Positions 41,911 to 50,917 are shown, numbered from the stretch's first letter. The stretch is 64,000 nucleotides of DNA from CAVPMN01 sp963706425 (GCA_963706425.1 CAVPMN010000001.1:620001-684000), one strand, 5' to 3'. Numbers and translations: made by a program. Notes: a model not told the origin generated them from the sequence alone.

Positions 41911-43149
41911 ATGACTGCCTCGCGACCCCCGCTCGCCGGCGTGCGCATCGTCGAATGCTCACTGCTCGGACCGGCCGCCATCACCACCAACCTGGCCGAC
42001 CTCGGCGCCGACGTCATCAAGATCGAGTCGCCCACCGGCGACTACGTCCGTGAGATGACCTGGCCCATCGTCGAGGGCACCTCGCTCATGCACCTGCACA
42101 TCAACCGGGGCAAGCGCAGCATCGTGCTCGATCTGAAGTCCGAGGAAGGCAAGGCCACGTTCGTCGAGCTGGTGAAGTCCGCCGACGCGGTGGTCGAGGC
42201 CATGCGGCCGGGCGTGCTCGACAAGCTCGGCATCGGCTACGAACGCCTACGCGAGGCGAACCCCAAGGTCGTGTTCTGCACGATCTCGGGCTACGGCATG
42301 ACGGGCCCCTACAAGAACCTGCCGAGCCACGGCATCGCCTACGACACGTGGGCGGGCATCGTGAACCCGGCCTATGACGACGACGGCTTCTGCTACGTGC
42401 CCGAGCACGTCTCGATCGGCATCAACGCCGGCCCCGTCTACGGCGCGCTCGGCATCCTCGCCGGCATCCTGCAAGCCCGCGACACCGGCGAGGGCTGCCA
42501 GATGGAGTTGGCCCAGTCCGACGCGGCCGCGGCATTCGACTGGTATCGATCCGAGACCTGGCGCGCCTACGAACGCCCCGAGGACGAGGTCACCGGCAAC
42601 AAGTCCGACAACTACGAGCGGCGGGCCCCGGGCACGGCGGGCATGCGCGAGGGCGTGCGCTACCAGATGTACGAGAGCTCCGACGGACATGTGCTGTTCA
42701 TGGCGTCCGAGCAGCTCTTCTGGAAGAACTTCTGCGAGGGCGTCGGCCGCACCGACCTGTTCGAGCGCTGGCCGGGCAGCACCTATGCCGACCACGCCCG
42801 CAACAACCGGGAGATGCAGGCCGAGCTGCGCGACATCTTCCGCACCCGCACCTCCGCCGAGTGGATCGCCTTCGCGGACGAGCACAACACCACCATCGCG
42901 CCGGTCAACACCCCGAAGACCATCGCCGACGATCCGCAGTTCCAGGATCGGTTCAACTGGCTACCCGCCGACGTGTTGGGCGCCGAGCAGCTCGGCTTCC
43001 CGGTCAAGGTGATCGGCGAGGAGATGCCGGTGCCCACCAAGGCGCCCACCCTCGGCGAGCACACCGACGACGTGCTGCGCGACGTGCTGGGCTACGACGA
43101 CAGCCGCATCGCCGCCCTGCGGGCGGCGGGCGCGCTCGGCTCGACCTGA
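41911..43149 (+). CDS. CaiB/BaiF family III CoA-transferase
   Basis: 412 residues. N-terminal GVRIVECSLLGPAAITTNLADLGADVIKIESPTGDYVR, followed by NRGKRSIVLDLKSEEG, is the canonical family III start. The catalytic Asp is expected near DTWAGI after YKNLPSHGIAY. Family members move CoA between carboxylic acids. ATG 41911 lies 8 bases after a -10-like TATCGT with no SD, so leaderless translation is likely. The operator cluster upstream links it with the ferredoxin/reductase genes. Within the window's theme it could activate or deactivate a steroid or terpenoid acid. Confidence 0.9.
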   Translation: MTASRPPLAGVRIVECSLLGPAAITTNLADLGADVIKIESPTGDYVREMTWPIVEGTSLMHLHINRGKRSIVLDLKSEEGKATFVELVKSADAVVEAMRPGVLDKLGIGYERLREANPKVVFCTISGYGMTGPYKNLPSHGIAYDTWAGIVNPAYDDDGFCYVPEHVSIGINAGPVYGALGILAGILQARDTGEGCQMELAQSDAAAAFDWYRSETWRAYERPEDEVTGNKSDNYERRAPGTAGMREGVRYQMYESSDGHVLFMASEQLFWKNFCEGVGRTDLFERWPGSTYADHARNNREMQAELRDIFRTRTSAEWIAFADEHNTTIAPVNTPKTIADDPQFQDRFNWLPADVLGAEQLGFPVKVIGEEMPVPTKAPTLGEHTDDVLRDVLGYDDSRIAALRAAGALGST

Positions 43150-43181
43150 CCACATCGTGACCATCGACCCTGGCGGTCAGG

Positions 43182-43197
43182 GTTACCCGTGGGTAAC
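43182..43197. promoter_or_regulatory. Perfect palindrome GTTACCC-GT-GGGTAAC over the hydrolase promoter
   Basis: The 7-base arms are exact reverse complements with a 2-base spacer. The right arm overlaps TAACTT (43194-43199), a -10-like hexamer 6 bases before GTG 43206. Probably an operator of a leaderless gene. Confidence 0.55.
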
Positions 43198-43205
43198 TTC
43201 GGGGC

Positions 43206-44128
43206 GTGGACGACACCAGTGTGAGGCGCGCTGCGTATTCACGGTCACGACGTGGCGTATCGCATCACCGGCCCCGAGCCGAGCGAGGGCGCGCCCGTGC
43301 TGCTGCTCGTGCACGGCATGGCCGGCAGTGCCGGCACCTGGCGGGCGGTCATGCCATCACTCGGACGGCAGCTACACGGTGATCGCACCCGACCTGCTGG
43401 GCCACGGTGAGTCGGCCAAGCCCCGCCACGACTACTCGCTCGGCGCGTTCGCCAGCCTGCTGCGCGACCTGCTCGTGGCGCTCGACGTCGAGCGGGCCAC
43501 GGTCGTCGGGCAGTCGCTCGGCGGCGGCGTGGCCATGCAGTTCGCCTACCAGTACCCCGAGCGCTGCGAGCGGCTGGTGCTGGTGTGCAGCGGCGGGCTC
43601 GGTCGGGAGGTGTCGTGGATCCTGCGTGCGCTCACCTTGCCGGGCACGGAGTACCTCATGCCGCTGGTGTTTCCCTCGTTCGCGCGCGACATCGGCAACG
43701 CCGTCAGCCGTCGACTCGGCCGGCTCGGCCTGCGCGCCCCGATGATCGAGGAGGAGTGGCGCGGCTACGCCTCGCTCACCTGGCCCGAGAACCGCGAGGC
43801 GTTCATCCGCACCCTGCGCGCGGTGGTCGACGTCGGTGGGCAGGCGGTCAGCGCCCACGACCGCCTCTACCTCGCGGCCGACCTCCCGACGCTCATCGTC
43901 TGGGGGGCACGCGACCACATCATCCCGGTCGCTCACGGCCACGCCGCTCACGAGGCGCTGGCCGGCAGCGAGCTGGTCATCTTCGAGCACGCCGGCCACT
44001 TCCCGCACACGGAGGAACCGCTCCGGTTCGTCGAGACGCTCCAGCAGTTCATCGACCACAGCGAGCCCCTCCATCTCGACCCCGGCGAATGGCGCGCCCG
44101 CATCGCCGCCGGTCTCCCCCACACCTGA
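43206..44128 (+). CDS. Alpha/beta hydrolase, frame broken at about 43229 and 43362
   Basis: About 306 residues after removal of one extra base at each site: GAGGCGCGCTG near 43229 (gives LRIHGHDVAYRITGPEP) and CACTCGGACGG near 43362 (gives MPSLDGSYTVIAPDLLGHG). Features: oxyanion motif VHGMAGSAG, nucleophile Ser in GQSLGG, acid Asp in WGARDHIIP, base His in AGHFPHTEEP. The GTG at 43206 follows a TAACTT -10-like element and has no ribosome binding site. It hydrolyses an ester, lactone or C-C bond; HsaD-type ring cleavage is one option given the neighbourhood, but nothing in the sequence proves it. Confidence 0.8.
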
Positions 44129-44155
44129 GACGCAAGCCCTACCCTCGCCCACCGG

Positions 44156-44161
44156 TAGCCT
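44156..44161 (+). promoter_or_regulatory. -10-like TAGCCT before the flippase-like gene
   Basis: TAGCCT is 7 bases before GTG 44169, again without a ribosome binding site. Confidence 0.4.
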
Positions 44162-44168
44162 GCTCGTC

Positions 44169-45227
44169 GTGGAACCGCTGCCGGTTCAACCACGGCGACC
44201 CTCGGTCAGGCGGATCGTCCTCAGGCTCTTCCTCCTCGCGGTCTCCGCACTGGTGCTCTACGGCCTGTTGCCGGGCCTCGTCGCGGTGTTCGCCGAGGCA
44301 CCCCGCCTCATCGACGACGGCAACCCGCTCTGGCTCATCGCCATGGTCGTGCTCGAGGCCGGCAGCTTCGCCTGCGTGTGGTGGCTCACCCGCATCGCGG
44401 TGCCCGGCACCACTTGGTTCGTCGCCGGCACCGCCCAGCTGGCGTCGAACGCGCTCACGCGCGTGGTGCCTGGTGGGGCCGCCTTCGGCACCGCCCTGTG
44501 GTGGCGCATGCTCGCAGTGTCGGGCATCGACCGAGCGCGGGCTGGCACCGCCATCGCAGCCACGGCGCTGCTCTCGAACGGTGTGCTGCTCGCCATTCCC
44601 GTCGTCGCGATCATCGGATCGATCTTCGGGGTGCCCGTGCCGAAGAACCTGTCGGTGGTTGCGTGGGGCGGCACGCTCATGTTCATCGCCCTGTTCGCCG
44701 TGGCGTTCACGGTGGTGCGCTTCGATCGTCCTCTGCGCGCCTTCGGCCGTCTCACCGAGCGGGCCGCCCGGCCCATCTACGCCCGGCTCCACCGCCCCAA
44801 CCCGCCCACTGCCGAAGGCGTCATCCATCAACGCGACGTGATCGTGGGCGCACTCGGGTCGCGATGGGAGCAGGCGCTCGCGGCCGCAGTGGGCAAGTGG
44901 ATGTTCGACTACCTGGCGCTCGTGGCCGCGCTCTACGCCGTGGGCGCCAGCCCCAAGCTGAGCCTCGTGCTGCTGGCGTACGGCGCGGGCGCCGTCCTCG
45001 GGATGATCCCCATCACGCCCGGCGGCCTGGGCTTCGTCGAAGCGGGTCTGGTGGCCACCCTCGCCCTCGCCGGTATCGCCGGCGAGCAGGCGCTGCTCGC
45101 CACCCTCGCCTATCGCATCGCGTCGTACTGGCTTCCGCTCCCCGCCGGCCTGGTGGCCTGGCTGCTGTTCCGCCGCCGCTTCGGACGGCCGCCCGAGGTG
45201 CCGGTCCACGCCGCGTCCGCCACCTGA
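44169..45227 (+). CDS. Lysylphosphatidylglycerol synthase-type flippase-domain membrane protein (UPF0104)
   Basis: 352 residues from GTG 44169 and about eight membrane helices. It has LASNALTRVVPGGAAFG and GMIPITPGGLGFVEAGLVATLALAG, the two diagnostic segments of the MprF flippase-like/AglD family. There is no C-terminal aminoacyl-transferase domain, so it is a stand-alone member. Related proteins flip lipids or lipid-linked sugars. Monocistronic, by its own -10-like element. Substrate unknown. Confidence 0.82.
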   Translation: MEPLPVQPRRPSVRRIVLRLFLLAVSALVLYGLLPGLVAVFAEAPRLIDDGNPLWLIAMVVLEAGSFACVWWLTRIAVPGTTWFVAGTAQLASNALTRVVPGGAAFGTALWWRMLAVSGIDRARAGTAIAATALLSNGVLLAIPVVAIIGSIFGVPVPKNLSVVAWGGTLMFIALFAVAFTVVRFDRPLRAFGRLTERAARPIYARLHRPNPPTAEGVIHQRDVIVGALGSRWEQALAAAVGKWMFDYLALVAALYAVGASPKLSLVLLAYGAGAVLGMIPITPGGLGFVEAGLVATLALAGIAGEQALLATLAYRIASYWLPLPAGLVAWLLFRRRFGRPPEVPVHAASAT

Positions 45228-45353
45228 TCTCTTCCGGTCCGGCTTGGCCGGGTGACCCACGCCACAGGCCGGATCGGGATGGCTGAGCAGCCCCCGGGCG
45301 TTGTCGCTCTCAACGGGAACATGATCCCAGCCAGATCTGGGAAGGGAGACGCC

Positions 45354-45569
45354 ATGAACGCCGTCACAGCACCAAAGATCGACACGGAGCTCGTCCGCAC
45401 CGCCGCCTTGCTGCGCCAGCGGGCCGAGAGCCTCCGGAGCCAGGCCGACGCCCTGAGCAGCCCCCTCGCCTCGGCCTACCGCCGCCGGGCGAGCGAGCTC
45501 GAGCTCCACGCCTGGCTCGACGAACTGGCCGCCGGCGTGCCCTACGACGAGATCCCCTCGGCCGCCTGA
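45354..45569 (+). CDS. Small helical protein, 71 residues
   Basis: ATG 45354 is chosen over upstream starts because AAGGGAG lies 6 bases before it. The product is nearly all helical: two amphipathic stretches (TELVRTAALLRQRAESLRSQ and SSPLASAYRRRASELELHAW) and an acidic end. It resembles small actinobacterial coiled-coil proteins of unknown role. It is followed by an imperfect hairpin, so it seems to be its own transcription unit. No function can be given. Confidence 0.65.
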   Translation: MNAVTAPKIDTELVRTAALLRQRAESLRSQADALSSPLASAYRRRASELELHAWLDELAAGVPYDEIPSAA

Positions 45570-45582
45570 CCCGGCCCACCAG

Positions 45583-45633
45583 CGAACTGCTCACCGAGAA
45601 CGCCGTTTTCCGGCCTTCGGGGTGAACAGTTCG
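45583..45633 (+). terminator. Imperfect hairpin after the small helical gene
   Basis: Arms CGAACTGCTCACC (45583-45595) and GGTGAACAGTTCG (45621-45633) pair with one mismatch. The 25-base loop includes CCGTTTTCCGG, a second small stem. A likely terminator of the 45354 gene. Confidence 0.55.
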
Positions 45634-45649
45634 GATTCGAGCGCCGAAT

Positions 45650-45660
45650 CCCCCCCCCCC
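45650..45660. repeat. C11 homopolymer tract
   Basis: Eleven consecutive C in an intergenic stretch, about 90 bases upstream of the first operator of the amidohydrolase-like gene. It could vary in length by slippage, or be a miscalled homopolymer. Confidence 0.9.
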
Positions 45661-45745
45661 ACCGCAGGACAACTGGTCTCCCGCCGGTTCTGCGCCCGAT
45701 GCCCGCCCGCCCCCCGGGCGGGCATCGTCGTTTCGGGCCCGGCCC

Positions 45746-45778
45746 AAACGAGAACAGGTTCTAGTTTTTGGGTAGGCT
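45746..45778 (+). promoter_or_regulatory. KstR-like palindrome and -10 for the first amidohydrolase/Rieske cassette
   Basis: Core AGAAC-AG-GTTCT (45751-45762) extends with AAAC and GTTT on the outside (45746-45767), one mismatch in 22. It fits TnnAACnnGTTnnA except one outer base. TAGGCT at 45773-45778 is a -10-like hexamer, 7 bases before ATG 45786, so the palindrome covers the -35 position of a leaderless promoter. Confidence 0.65.
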
Positions 45779-45785
45779 GGCGTCC

Positions 45786-46676
45786 ATGACCACGACAGGG
45801 ACGTTTCCGGCGACCGGTGCGGGCGGCGTCGGCATCGTCGACACGATGCTCGGCATCCCCGAGGACGACCGCGAGGACTGGTACGAGTTCCTGAAGCCGC
45901 AGCTTCGAGACCGCGAGAGCCTCGAAGACTTCGAGTTCCCGGCGCAGTACATGTTCAAGGACGTGCCGGGCGGGCCGCAGGGCGATCCGATCGCCTGGAC
46001 CCTCGCCCAGATGGACCAGCACGGGATCGACGTGGCCATGATCGGGCACACGGCCGAAGGCACGCAGGCCCGGGCCCTCAAGGAGTACCCCGACCGCTTC
46101 GTCTCGTCGGTGTCGATCGATCCGAACGAGGGCATGGACGCCGTCCGCCGACTCGAGCGGGCGGTGCGCGACGAAGGGGCCGTGTCGGCCCAGTGGTTCC
46201 CTGCCGGGTGCAACCCGCAGGTACCCATCAACGACAAGAAGGCCTACCCGGTCTTCGCCAAGTGCGTCGAGCTCGACATCCCGATCTTCGTCTGTGCCGG
46301 TGTGCCCGGGCCTCGCGTGCCCATGCTGTGCCAGCACGTCGAGCTCATCGACGAGGTGTGCTGGTTCTTCCCAGAGCTCAAGTTCGTGATGCGCCACGGC
46401 GCCGAGCCGTGGGCCGAGCTCGCCGTCAAGCTCATGCTCAAGTGGCCCAACCTCTACTACTCGACGTCGGCGTTCGCGCCGAAGTACTACCCGAAAGCCA
46501 TCGTCGACTACGCCAACACCCGCGGCGCCGACAAGGTCATCTACGCCGGCTACTTCCCCATGGGCCTCTCGCTCGACCGCATCATGTCGGAGCTGCGCGA
46601 CGTGCCCTTCAAGGACGAGGTGTGGCCCAAGTTCCTCCGTGACAACGCCAGAAAGGTGTTGAAGCTCGATGACTGA
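45786..46676 (+). CDS. Amidohydrolase-fold (ACMSD-like) protein with missing metal ligands
   Basis: 296 residues, amidohydrolase-2 fold. The usual N-terminal DxHxH is replaced by IVDTMLGIP, the mid-domain His by Cys (IFVCAGVPGPRVPM), and the final GSDxP Asp by AGYFP. Only the MRHGAEPW His remains. A classical metal-dependent hydrolase or decarboxylase reaction is therefore doubtful. Its last 8 bases overlap the start of the Rieske gene, so they are coupled. A second pair lies 6.5 kb away (52276/53159) with the same substitutions. Start ATG 45786 follows a leaderless-type -10. Role unknown: maybe a structural or chaperone partner of the oxygenase, or an enzyme of a new type. Confidence 0.8.
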   Translation: MTTTGTFPATGAGGVGIVDTMLGIPEDDREDWYEFLKPQLRDRESLEDFEFPAQYMFKDVPGGPQGDPIAWTLAQMDQHGIDVAMIGHTAEGTQARALKEYPDRFVSSVSIDPNEGMDAVRRLERAVRDEGAVSAQWFPAGCNPQVPINDKKAYPVFAKCVELDIPIFVCAGVPGPRVPMLCQHVELIDEVCWFFPELKFVMRHGAEPWAELAVKLMLKWPNLYYSTSAFAPKYYPKAIVDYANTRGADKVIYAGYFPMGLSLDRIMSELRDVPFKDEVWPKFLRDNARKVLKLDD

Positions 46677-47769
46677 CCTCCTCGAACCGCAGACCGAGCC
46701 CACGCCCGACGAGCCCGCCCGGCAGGGGCGCTATCCGTTCGACCTGCCCTTCGGCTGGTTCCTGATGGCCTGGTCGGACGAGATCCCCCCGGGCACGGTG
46801 CTGCCCCGCTACTACCTCGACCGGCATCTCGTGGTGTGGCGCGACGACGAGGGCCAGGCCCACGTGCAAGACGCGTTCTGCCCCCATCTCGGCGCGCATC
46901 TCGGCCATGGCGGGTCGGTCAAGGGCACCGACATCGAATGCCCGTTCCACGGATGGACGTTCGACGGCGACGGCCACAACACCTGCATTCCCTACAGCGA
47001 GCGCACCAACGCCAAGGCCAAGGTGCACTCCTATCCGGTGGTGGAGGTCGCCGATCACTTCGTCATGGCGTGGTTCCACCCCTTCGACGAGCCACCCATG
47101 TGGGAGCTGCGTCTGCCGCCAGAGGCCACCAGCGACGAGTTCACCGAATGGCGCACCGTGCACTTCGTGGTGAACGCCGCTCCCCAGGAGCTGGCCGAGA
47201 ACACCGTCGATGCCCCGCACTTCCGCTACGTGCACCACACCGACGTGGTGCCCGAGATCGAGTCGTACGACACCGACGGCTGGGTGGCCCGCACCAAGTC
47301 GGTGCAACGGTTCCCCACGCCCCGCGGAGTGGTCGACGGGCGTATCGACATCGAGAACCAGGGCACCGGGTTCGGCAGCACCTGGTTCCGCGGCATCGTC
47401 GACACGCTGCTCGTGGGCACGACCACGCCCATCGATCGCGAGCGCTGCCAGGTGCGCTTCAACTTCAAGGTGCGCAAGCTGGCCGACGATCGGTCGACGT
47501 CGAGCGTCGGTGACGCGTTCGTCAACGAGGTGTGCAAGCAGTTCGAGGAGGACCGGCCCATCTGGGAGAACAAGGCGTTCGTGCCCCGTCCCGCGCTGGC
47601 CGACACCGATCCGCCCTATCTCAAGTTCCGCAAGTGGTACTCGCAGTTCTACGTGAACGGACTGCCCGACGGTCAGGACATGTGGCGCCCGCCGGCGCCC
47701 GAGGGCCCCGACCAGCCCGTCTACATCCGTCCTGAAGCCACCGCCTCACGCAAGATCCGTCAGGACTGA
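46669..47769 (+). CDS. KshA-like Rieske non-heme iron oxygenase, copy 1
   Basis: 366 residues. Rieske cluster: Cys71-x-His73 and Cys91-x2-His94 (CPHLGAHLGH and CPFHGWTF). IPYSERTNAKAKVHSYPVVE follows, as in KshA. Non-heme iron site: Asn178-x2-Asp181-x2-His184-x4-His189, with a further acidic residue expected near EEDRPIWENK. The C-terminal RKWYSQFYV is shared with KshA/DAF-36 oxygenases, which hydroxylate or desaturate steroids. It needs a reductase, not encoded beside it. It overlaps the amidohydrolase-like gene by 8 bases. Steroid 9-alpha-hydroxylase is plausible, but the substrate is inference. Confidence 0.85.
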   Translation: MTDLLEPQTEPTPDEPARQGRYPFDLPFGWFLMAWSDEIPPGTVLPRYYLDRHLVVWRDDEGQAHVQDAFCPHLGAHLGHGGSVKGTDIECPFHGWTFDGDGHNTCIPYSERTNAKAKVHSYPVVEVADHFVMAWFHPFDEPPMWELRLPPEATSDEFTEWRTVHFVVNAAPQELAENTVDAPHFRYVHHTDVVPEIESYDTDGWVARTKSVQRFPTPRGVVDGRIDIENQGTGFGSTWFRGIVDTLLVGTTTPIDRERCQVRFNFKVRKLADDRSTSSVGDAFVNEVCKQFEEDRPIWENKAFVPRPALADTDPPYLKFRKWYSQFYVNGLPDGQDMWRPPAPEGPDQPVYIRPEATASRKIRQD

Positions 47770-47772
47770 CGG

Positions 47773-48192
47773 TCAGGCCGGTCCGCCGGTCTCGGACGGG
47801 TCAGTTGGACGTTCGCGCAGCAGCGTCTCGAAGCGGGGTGCCCGCCGGTAGCGCAACCGGTCGTCGACGATCCCGATGACCGCGCCCACGAACGCCAGCG
47901 CGACGAAGATCGCGCCGGCAAGAAAGCCCATACGCAGGCGAGTGTCGACCCGCTCGGTGCAGGTGCCCTGGGCTCGTCGGGCTTCGAAGGTGGCCTCATC
48001 GAGCCCTTCCCGAACGACCCGATCGTTGCCCGGGCTCTGGATGGCGAACACGATCGGCGAGCCACAACGCTGGACGCCGGGGTTCTCGACCGGCACCAGG
48101 AACAGGGCCAGCGCTACGACCAGTGGCACGAGCGAGGCGAGCAGCACAGCGCGGGCCACTCGCCATCCGGTGCTGACAGGTGCGGAACCCAT
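47773..48192 (-). CDS. Two-segment membrane protein after the WS/DGAT gene
   Basis: 139 residues from ATG 48192, which shares one base with the stop of the WS/DGAT gene (TGATG). Two membrane helices at about residues 11-32 and 87-108 flank an outer loop with two Cys (VQRCGSPIVFAI and AQGTCTERVD), a possible disulfide. The C-terminal tail is charged and cytoplasmic (RYRRAPRFETLLRERP). No family recognised. Translational coupling suggests a partner of the acyltransferase or just a shared transcript. Confidence 0.65.
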   Translation of the reverse strand: MGSAPVSTGWRVARAVLLASLVPLVVALALFLVPVENPGVQRCGSPIVFAIQSPGNDRVVREGLDEATFEARRAQGTCTERVDTRLRMGFLAGAIFVALAFVGAVIGIVDDRLRYRRAPRFETLLRERPTDPSETGGPA

Positions 48193-49631
48193 CAAGCTCG
48201 CGACGGTACCACCGGGTCGTGGCGGGCCGAGGCCACCAGCTCGCGCCGCGCGACCGTCATCGCCTCGGCGATCTCCGACGGGTCGGGCACGTTGTCGCGA
48301 CAGGCCAGCACGCCGATGAAGAGCCGATCGACATAGCTCCACACCGTGATGTTGAGCCCGATGCCCTCGAGCACCGGCCCCACGGAGTAGAGCTCGGTCA
48401 GATGGGCGCCCGCAACATGAAGCGGCGTCTTCGGTCCGGGCACGTTCGAGACGACCACGTTGATGGGTGGCGGATGGCGATCGGCGACCCGCCGGGCCGA
48501 GTAGAGGCGCATCAGCCACGCGTAGGGCCGGGGCGGCGTGTACTGCACCCACGATCCGAACGTGTCGGTGCCGAGGAGCGACTGCACGGTCTTCGCCTCC
48601 GCGGTGACCAGATGGATGGCGCGGAGGCGCTCGACTGGATCGACGACGTCGGTGGCGAGCGTGGTGAAGAGGGTCGACACCTGGTTGCCACCGAGCCGTA
48701 TGTCGCCGTCGCCGTCCACGCCCACCGGCACGCCGGCCACCAACGCCTTCGCGGGCAGCTCATCGCGGGCGAGCAGGTAGGTGCGCAGCGCCCCGGCGAC
48801 CGTCGCCAACACGACGTCGTTGAGGGTGACGCCGAAAGCGTCCTTGACCTCTCGGACTTCGTCGAGCGAGAGCGACGCCGAGGCGAAGCTGCGGCCGGGT
48901 GACAGCGCGGTGTTGAACGACGTGCGAGGTGTCGAGACGATCGGCACCGGCGTCGAGACCTGCGAGTCCATTCGGTGGCGGACGAGGGCGACCACGCGGT
49001 GCAGCGTGCGACCGAGCAGGCCAGGCAGGCGGACGAGCTGCACGAGGTGATCACGAAAGGCTCGGGCGAGCAGCTCCCTGCGGGTCGGGAGCCGGCCACT
49101 CGGGCGCGGGCGCGTGTCGGGCGGCGCGGCGGTCGCTCGATCGGACGGCGACATCACACTGGCGAGCAACGCCGAGGCCGCCGAACCGTCGGCCACCGCG
49201 TGGTGCACCTTGGCCAGGATGGCGAGGCGGTCGTCGTCGAGCCCCTCGATGACGTGCAGCTGCCAGAGCGGGCGCTCGCGGTCGAGGGGCACACCGGCGA
49301 GCCGGCCGACGACCTCGTCGAGCTGACGGCGGGTGCCGGGCGACGGCAGGACGACCCGTCGGACGTGGTGATCGAGGTCGAGGTCGGGATCGTCGACCCA
49401 CACCGGATGGTGGAACCCGAACGGCACGTCGAGCACCCGCCGGCGCAACGGCTCGAGCGCCGGGAGGCGGGCACCGATCTCGGCTTTCATCGCCTCGAAC
49501 GACAACGCCTCTCCGTCGGGCCGGTCGAGGATCGCGACCTTCAGCGTGTGCATGTGCAGCGACGGTGTCTCCATGTAGAGGAATCCCGCGTCGAGCCCAC
49601 TCAGGCGCTCGGTCGGGGCGACGCTCGTCAC
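48192..49631 (-). CDS. Wax ester synthase/diacylglycerol acyltransferase (WS/DGAT)
   Basis: 479 residues from GTG 49631 with GGAGG nine bases upstream. The catalytic motif HHxxxDG is at 143-149 (VHHAVADGSA). LDAGFLYMETPSLHMHT, the first part of the N-terminal domain, and SNVPGPKTPLHVAG near the C-terminus are typical. It transfers acyl-CoA to a fatty alcohol or diacylglycerol, making wax ester or triacylglycerol storage lipid at the inner membrane. A membrane protein gene follows with a 1-base overlap. The serine hydrolase gene is divergent. Lipid storage fits the lipid-degrading genes around it. Confidence 0.92.
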   Translation of the reverse strand: MTSVAPTERLSGLDAGFLYMETPSLHMHTLKVAILDRPDGEALSFEAMKAEIGARLPALEPLRRRVLDVPFGFHHPVWVDDPDLDLDHHVRRVVLPSPGTRRQLDEVVGRLAGVPLDRERPLWQLHVIEGLDDDRLAILAKVHHAVADGSAASALLASVMSPSDRATAAPPDTRPRPSGRLPTRRELLARAFRDHLVQLVRLPGLLGRTLHRVVALVRHRMDSQVSTPVPIVSTPRTSFNTALSPGRSFASASLSLDEVREVKDAFGVTLNDVVLATVAGALRTYLLARDELPAKALVAGVPVGVDGDGDIRLGGNQVSTLFTTLATDVVDPVERLRAIHLVTAEAKTVQSLLGTDTFGSWVQYTPPRPYAWLMRLYSARRVADRHPPPINVVVSNVPGPKTPLHVAGAHLTELYSVGPVLEGIGLNITVWSYVDRLFIGVLACRDNVPDPSEIAEAMTVARRELVASARHDPVVPSRA

Positions 49632-49729
49632 CTGCGGTTCCTCCTCTCGGGCCGGCGGGCCGGCGGGCCGGCGGGCCGACACGTCCGGGGCCGACCCAGC
49701 GGAGTATCGCGCCCGCGCTCCCCGACCGC

Positions 49730-49735
49730 TACGTT
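49730..49735 (+). promoter_or_regulatory. -10-like TACGTT before the serine hydrolase gene
   Basis: TACGTT ends 6 bases before ATG 49742 with no SD in between, as in other leaderless candidates here. Confidence 0.4.
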
Positions 49736-49741
49736 GCCGAG

Positions 49742-50917
49742 ATGGCCCACACCGCCGCCACCTACCTCGTCCATGACCCCGCCGAGCTCGGCATCGACGC
49801 GACGAAGCTGCAAGAGCTGCGCACCCGGGCGCGCCGCGAGATCGATGCCGGGCTGTTGCCGTCGTGCCAACTGGCGCTCGCACGCCACGGCCGCCTCGCC
49901 CTGTTCGAAACCCTCGGCGACGCCCGCGACGACAACCGCTACGTGATCTTCAGCGCGAGCAAGGGCGTGACCGCCGGCGCGATCTGGCTGCTCATGAGCC
50001 GGGGACAACTCGACGTCGAGCGTCCGGTCGCCGAGTTCATCCCCGAGTTCGCCACCAACGGCAAGGAGAGCGTCACCGTCGCGCAGCTGCTCACCCACAC
50101 CAGCGGGTTCCCGCACGCACCCCTCGACCCTGCGGTCGTCACCACCCGCGAGCAACGCCTGGCCCGCTATGCCGAGTGGCGCCTCAACTGGGAGCCGGGC
50201 ACGCGGTTCGAATATCACCCGTCGTCGGCCCATTGGGTGCTCGGCGACGTGATCGAAGCCGTCACCGGCATCGATCATCGAGAGTTCGTCAACGACGATC
50301 TCGTCGCCAAGCTCGATCTCCATGCGCTCCGGCTCGGTGAGCCCGCCGACCGCCAGGCAGACATCGCCCAGCTCGTCGCCGTCGGCGAGCCGCCCACCGC
50401 GAGCGAGCTCGAAGCCGTCACCGGCATCGCCGGCATCGATCTGCGCACCATGGTCGGCGAGGTCACCACCGAGGCGCTGCTCTCGTTCAACAACCCCGTC
50501 GTGCTCGAGGCCGGCTCACCGGGCGCCGGCGTGGTGAGCACCGCCGCCGACGTGGCGCTCTACTACCAGGCGTTGCTGCACAACGAGCAGGGCCTGTGGG
50601 ACGACGACGTGCTGGTCGATGCGTCGCGCACCGTCCGATGCGACCTGCCCGACCAGCTCCGCGGCATACCGTCGCACCGCAGTCTCGGCGTGATGGTGGC
50701 AGGCGAGGGATCGGTCGCCACCATGCGCGGATTCGGACACGGCGTGTCCCCCACCACGTTCGGCCACGACGGCGCCGCCGGCCAGATCGCCTGGGCCGAC
50801 CCCGAGACCGGCATCTCGTTCAGCTACCTGACCAACGGCGTCGACGAGCACCTCATCCGCCAATGGCGCCGCAGCGCCGGGCTGTCGAGCCGCGCCGCTC
50901 TGCGCTTCGACCCCTGA
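49742..50917 (+). CDS. Serine beta-lactamase-fold hydrolase (family VIII esterase/class C-like)
   Basis: 391 residues. Motif 1 is Ser71-x-x-Lys74 (FSASKGVT), and the motif 2 Tyr is Tyr158 in FEYHPSSAH. A third motif, with HDGAAGQIAWADPETGISFSYLTNG, occupies the place of the KTG box. There is no signal peptide, so it is cytoplasmic. Such proteins are mostly esterases or D-peptidases, not drug-hydrolysing beta-lactamases. In this setting it might cleave esters of lipids or steroids. ATG 49742 is preferred because of its promoter spacing. Complete. Confidence 0.85.
   Translation: MAHTAATYLVHDPAELGIDATKLQELRTRARREIDAGLLPSCQLALARHGRLALFETLGDARDDNRYVIFSASKGVTAGAIWLLMSRGQLDVERPVAEFIPEFATNGKESVTVAQLLTHTSGFPHAPLDPAVVTTREQRLARYAEWRLNWEPGTRFEYHPSSAHWVLGDVIEAVTGIDHREFVNDDLVAKLDLHALRLGEPADRQADIAQLVAVGEPPTASELEAVTGIAGIDLRTMVGEVTTEALLSFNNPVVLEAGSPGAGVVSTAADVALYYQALLHNEQGLWDDDVLVDASRTVRCDLPDQLRGIPSHRSLGVMVAGEGSVATMRGFGHGVSPTTFGHDGAAGQIAWADPETGISFSYLTNGVDEHLIRQWRRSAGLSSRAALRFDP

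Noticed and set aside
45786..46676. Direct naming of the amidohydrolase-like gene as a decarboxylase such as ACMSD
   Set aside because: The main metal ligands are replaced, so the standard activity is not supported.
49742..50917. Beta-lactamase drug-resistance gene
   Set aside because: It has the SxxK motif but no signal peptide and no KTG box, as in family VIII esterases.
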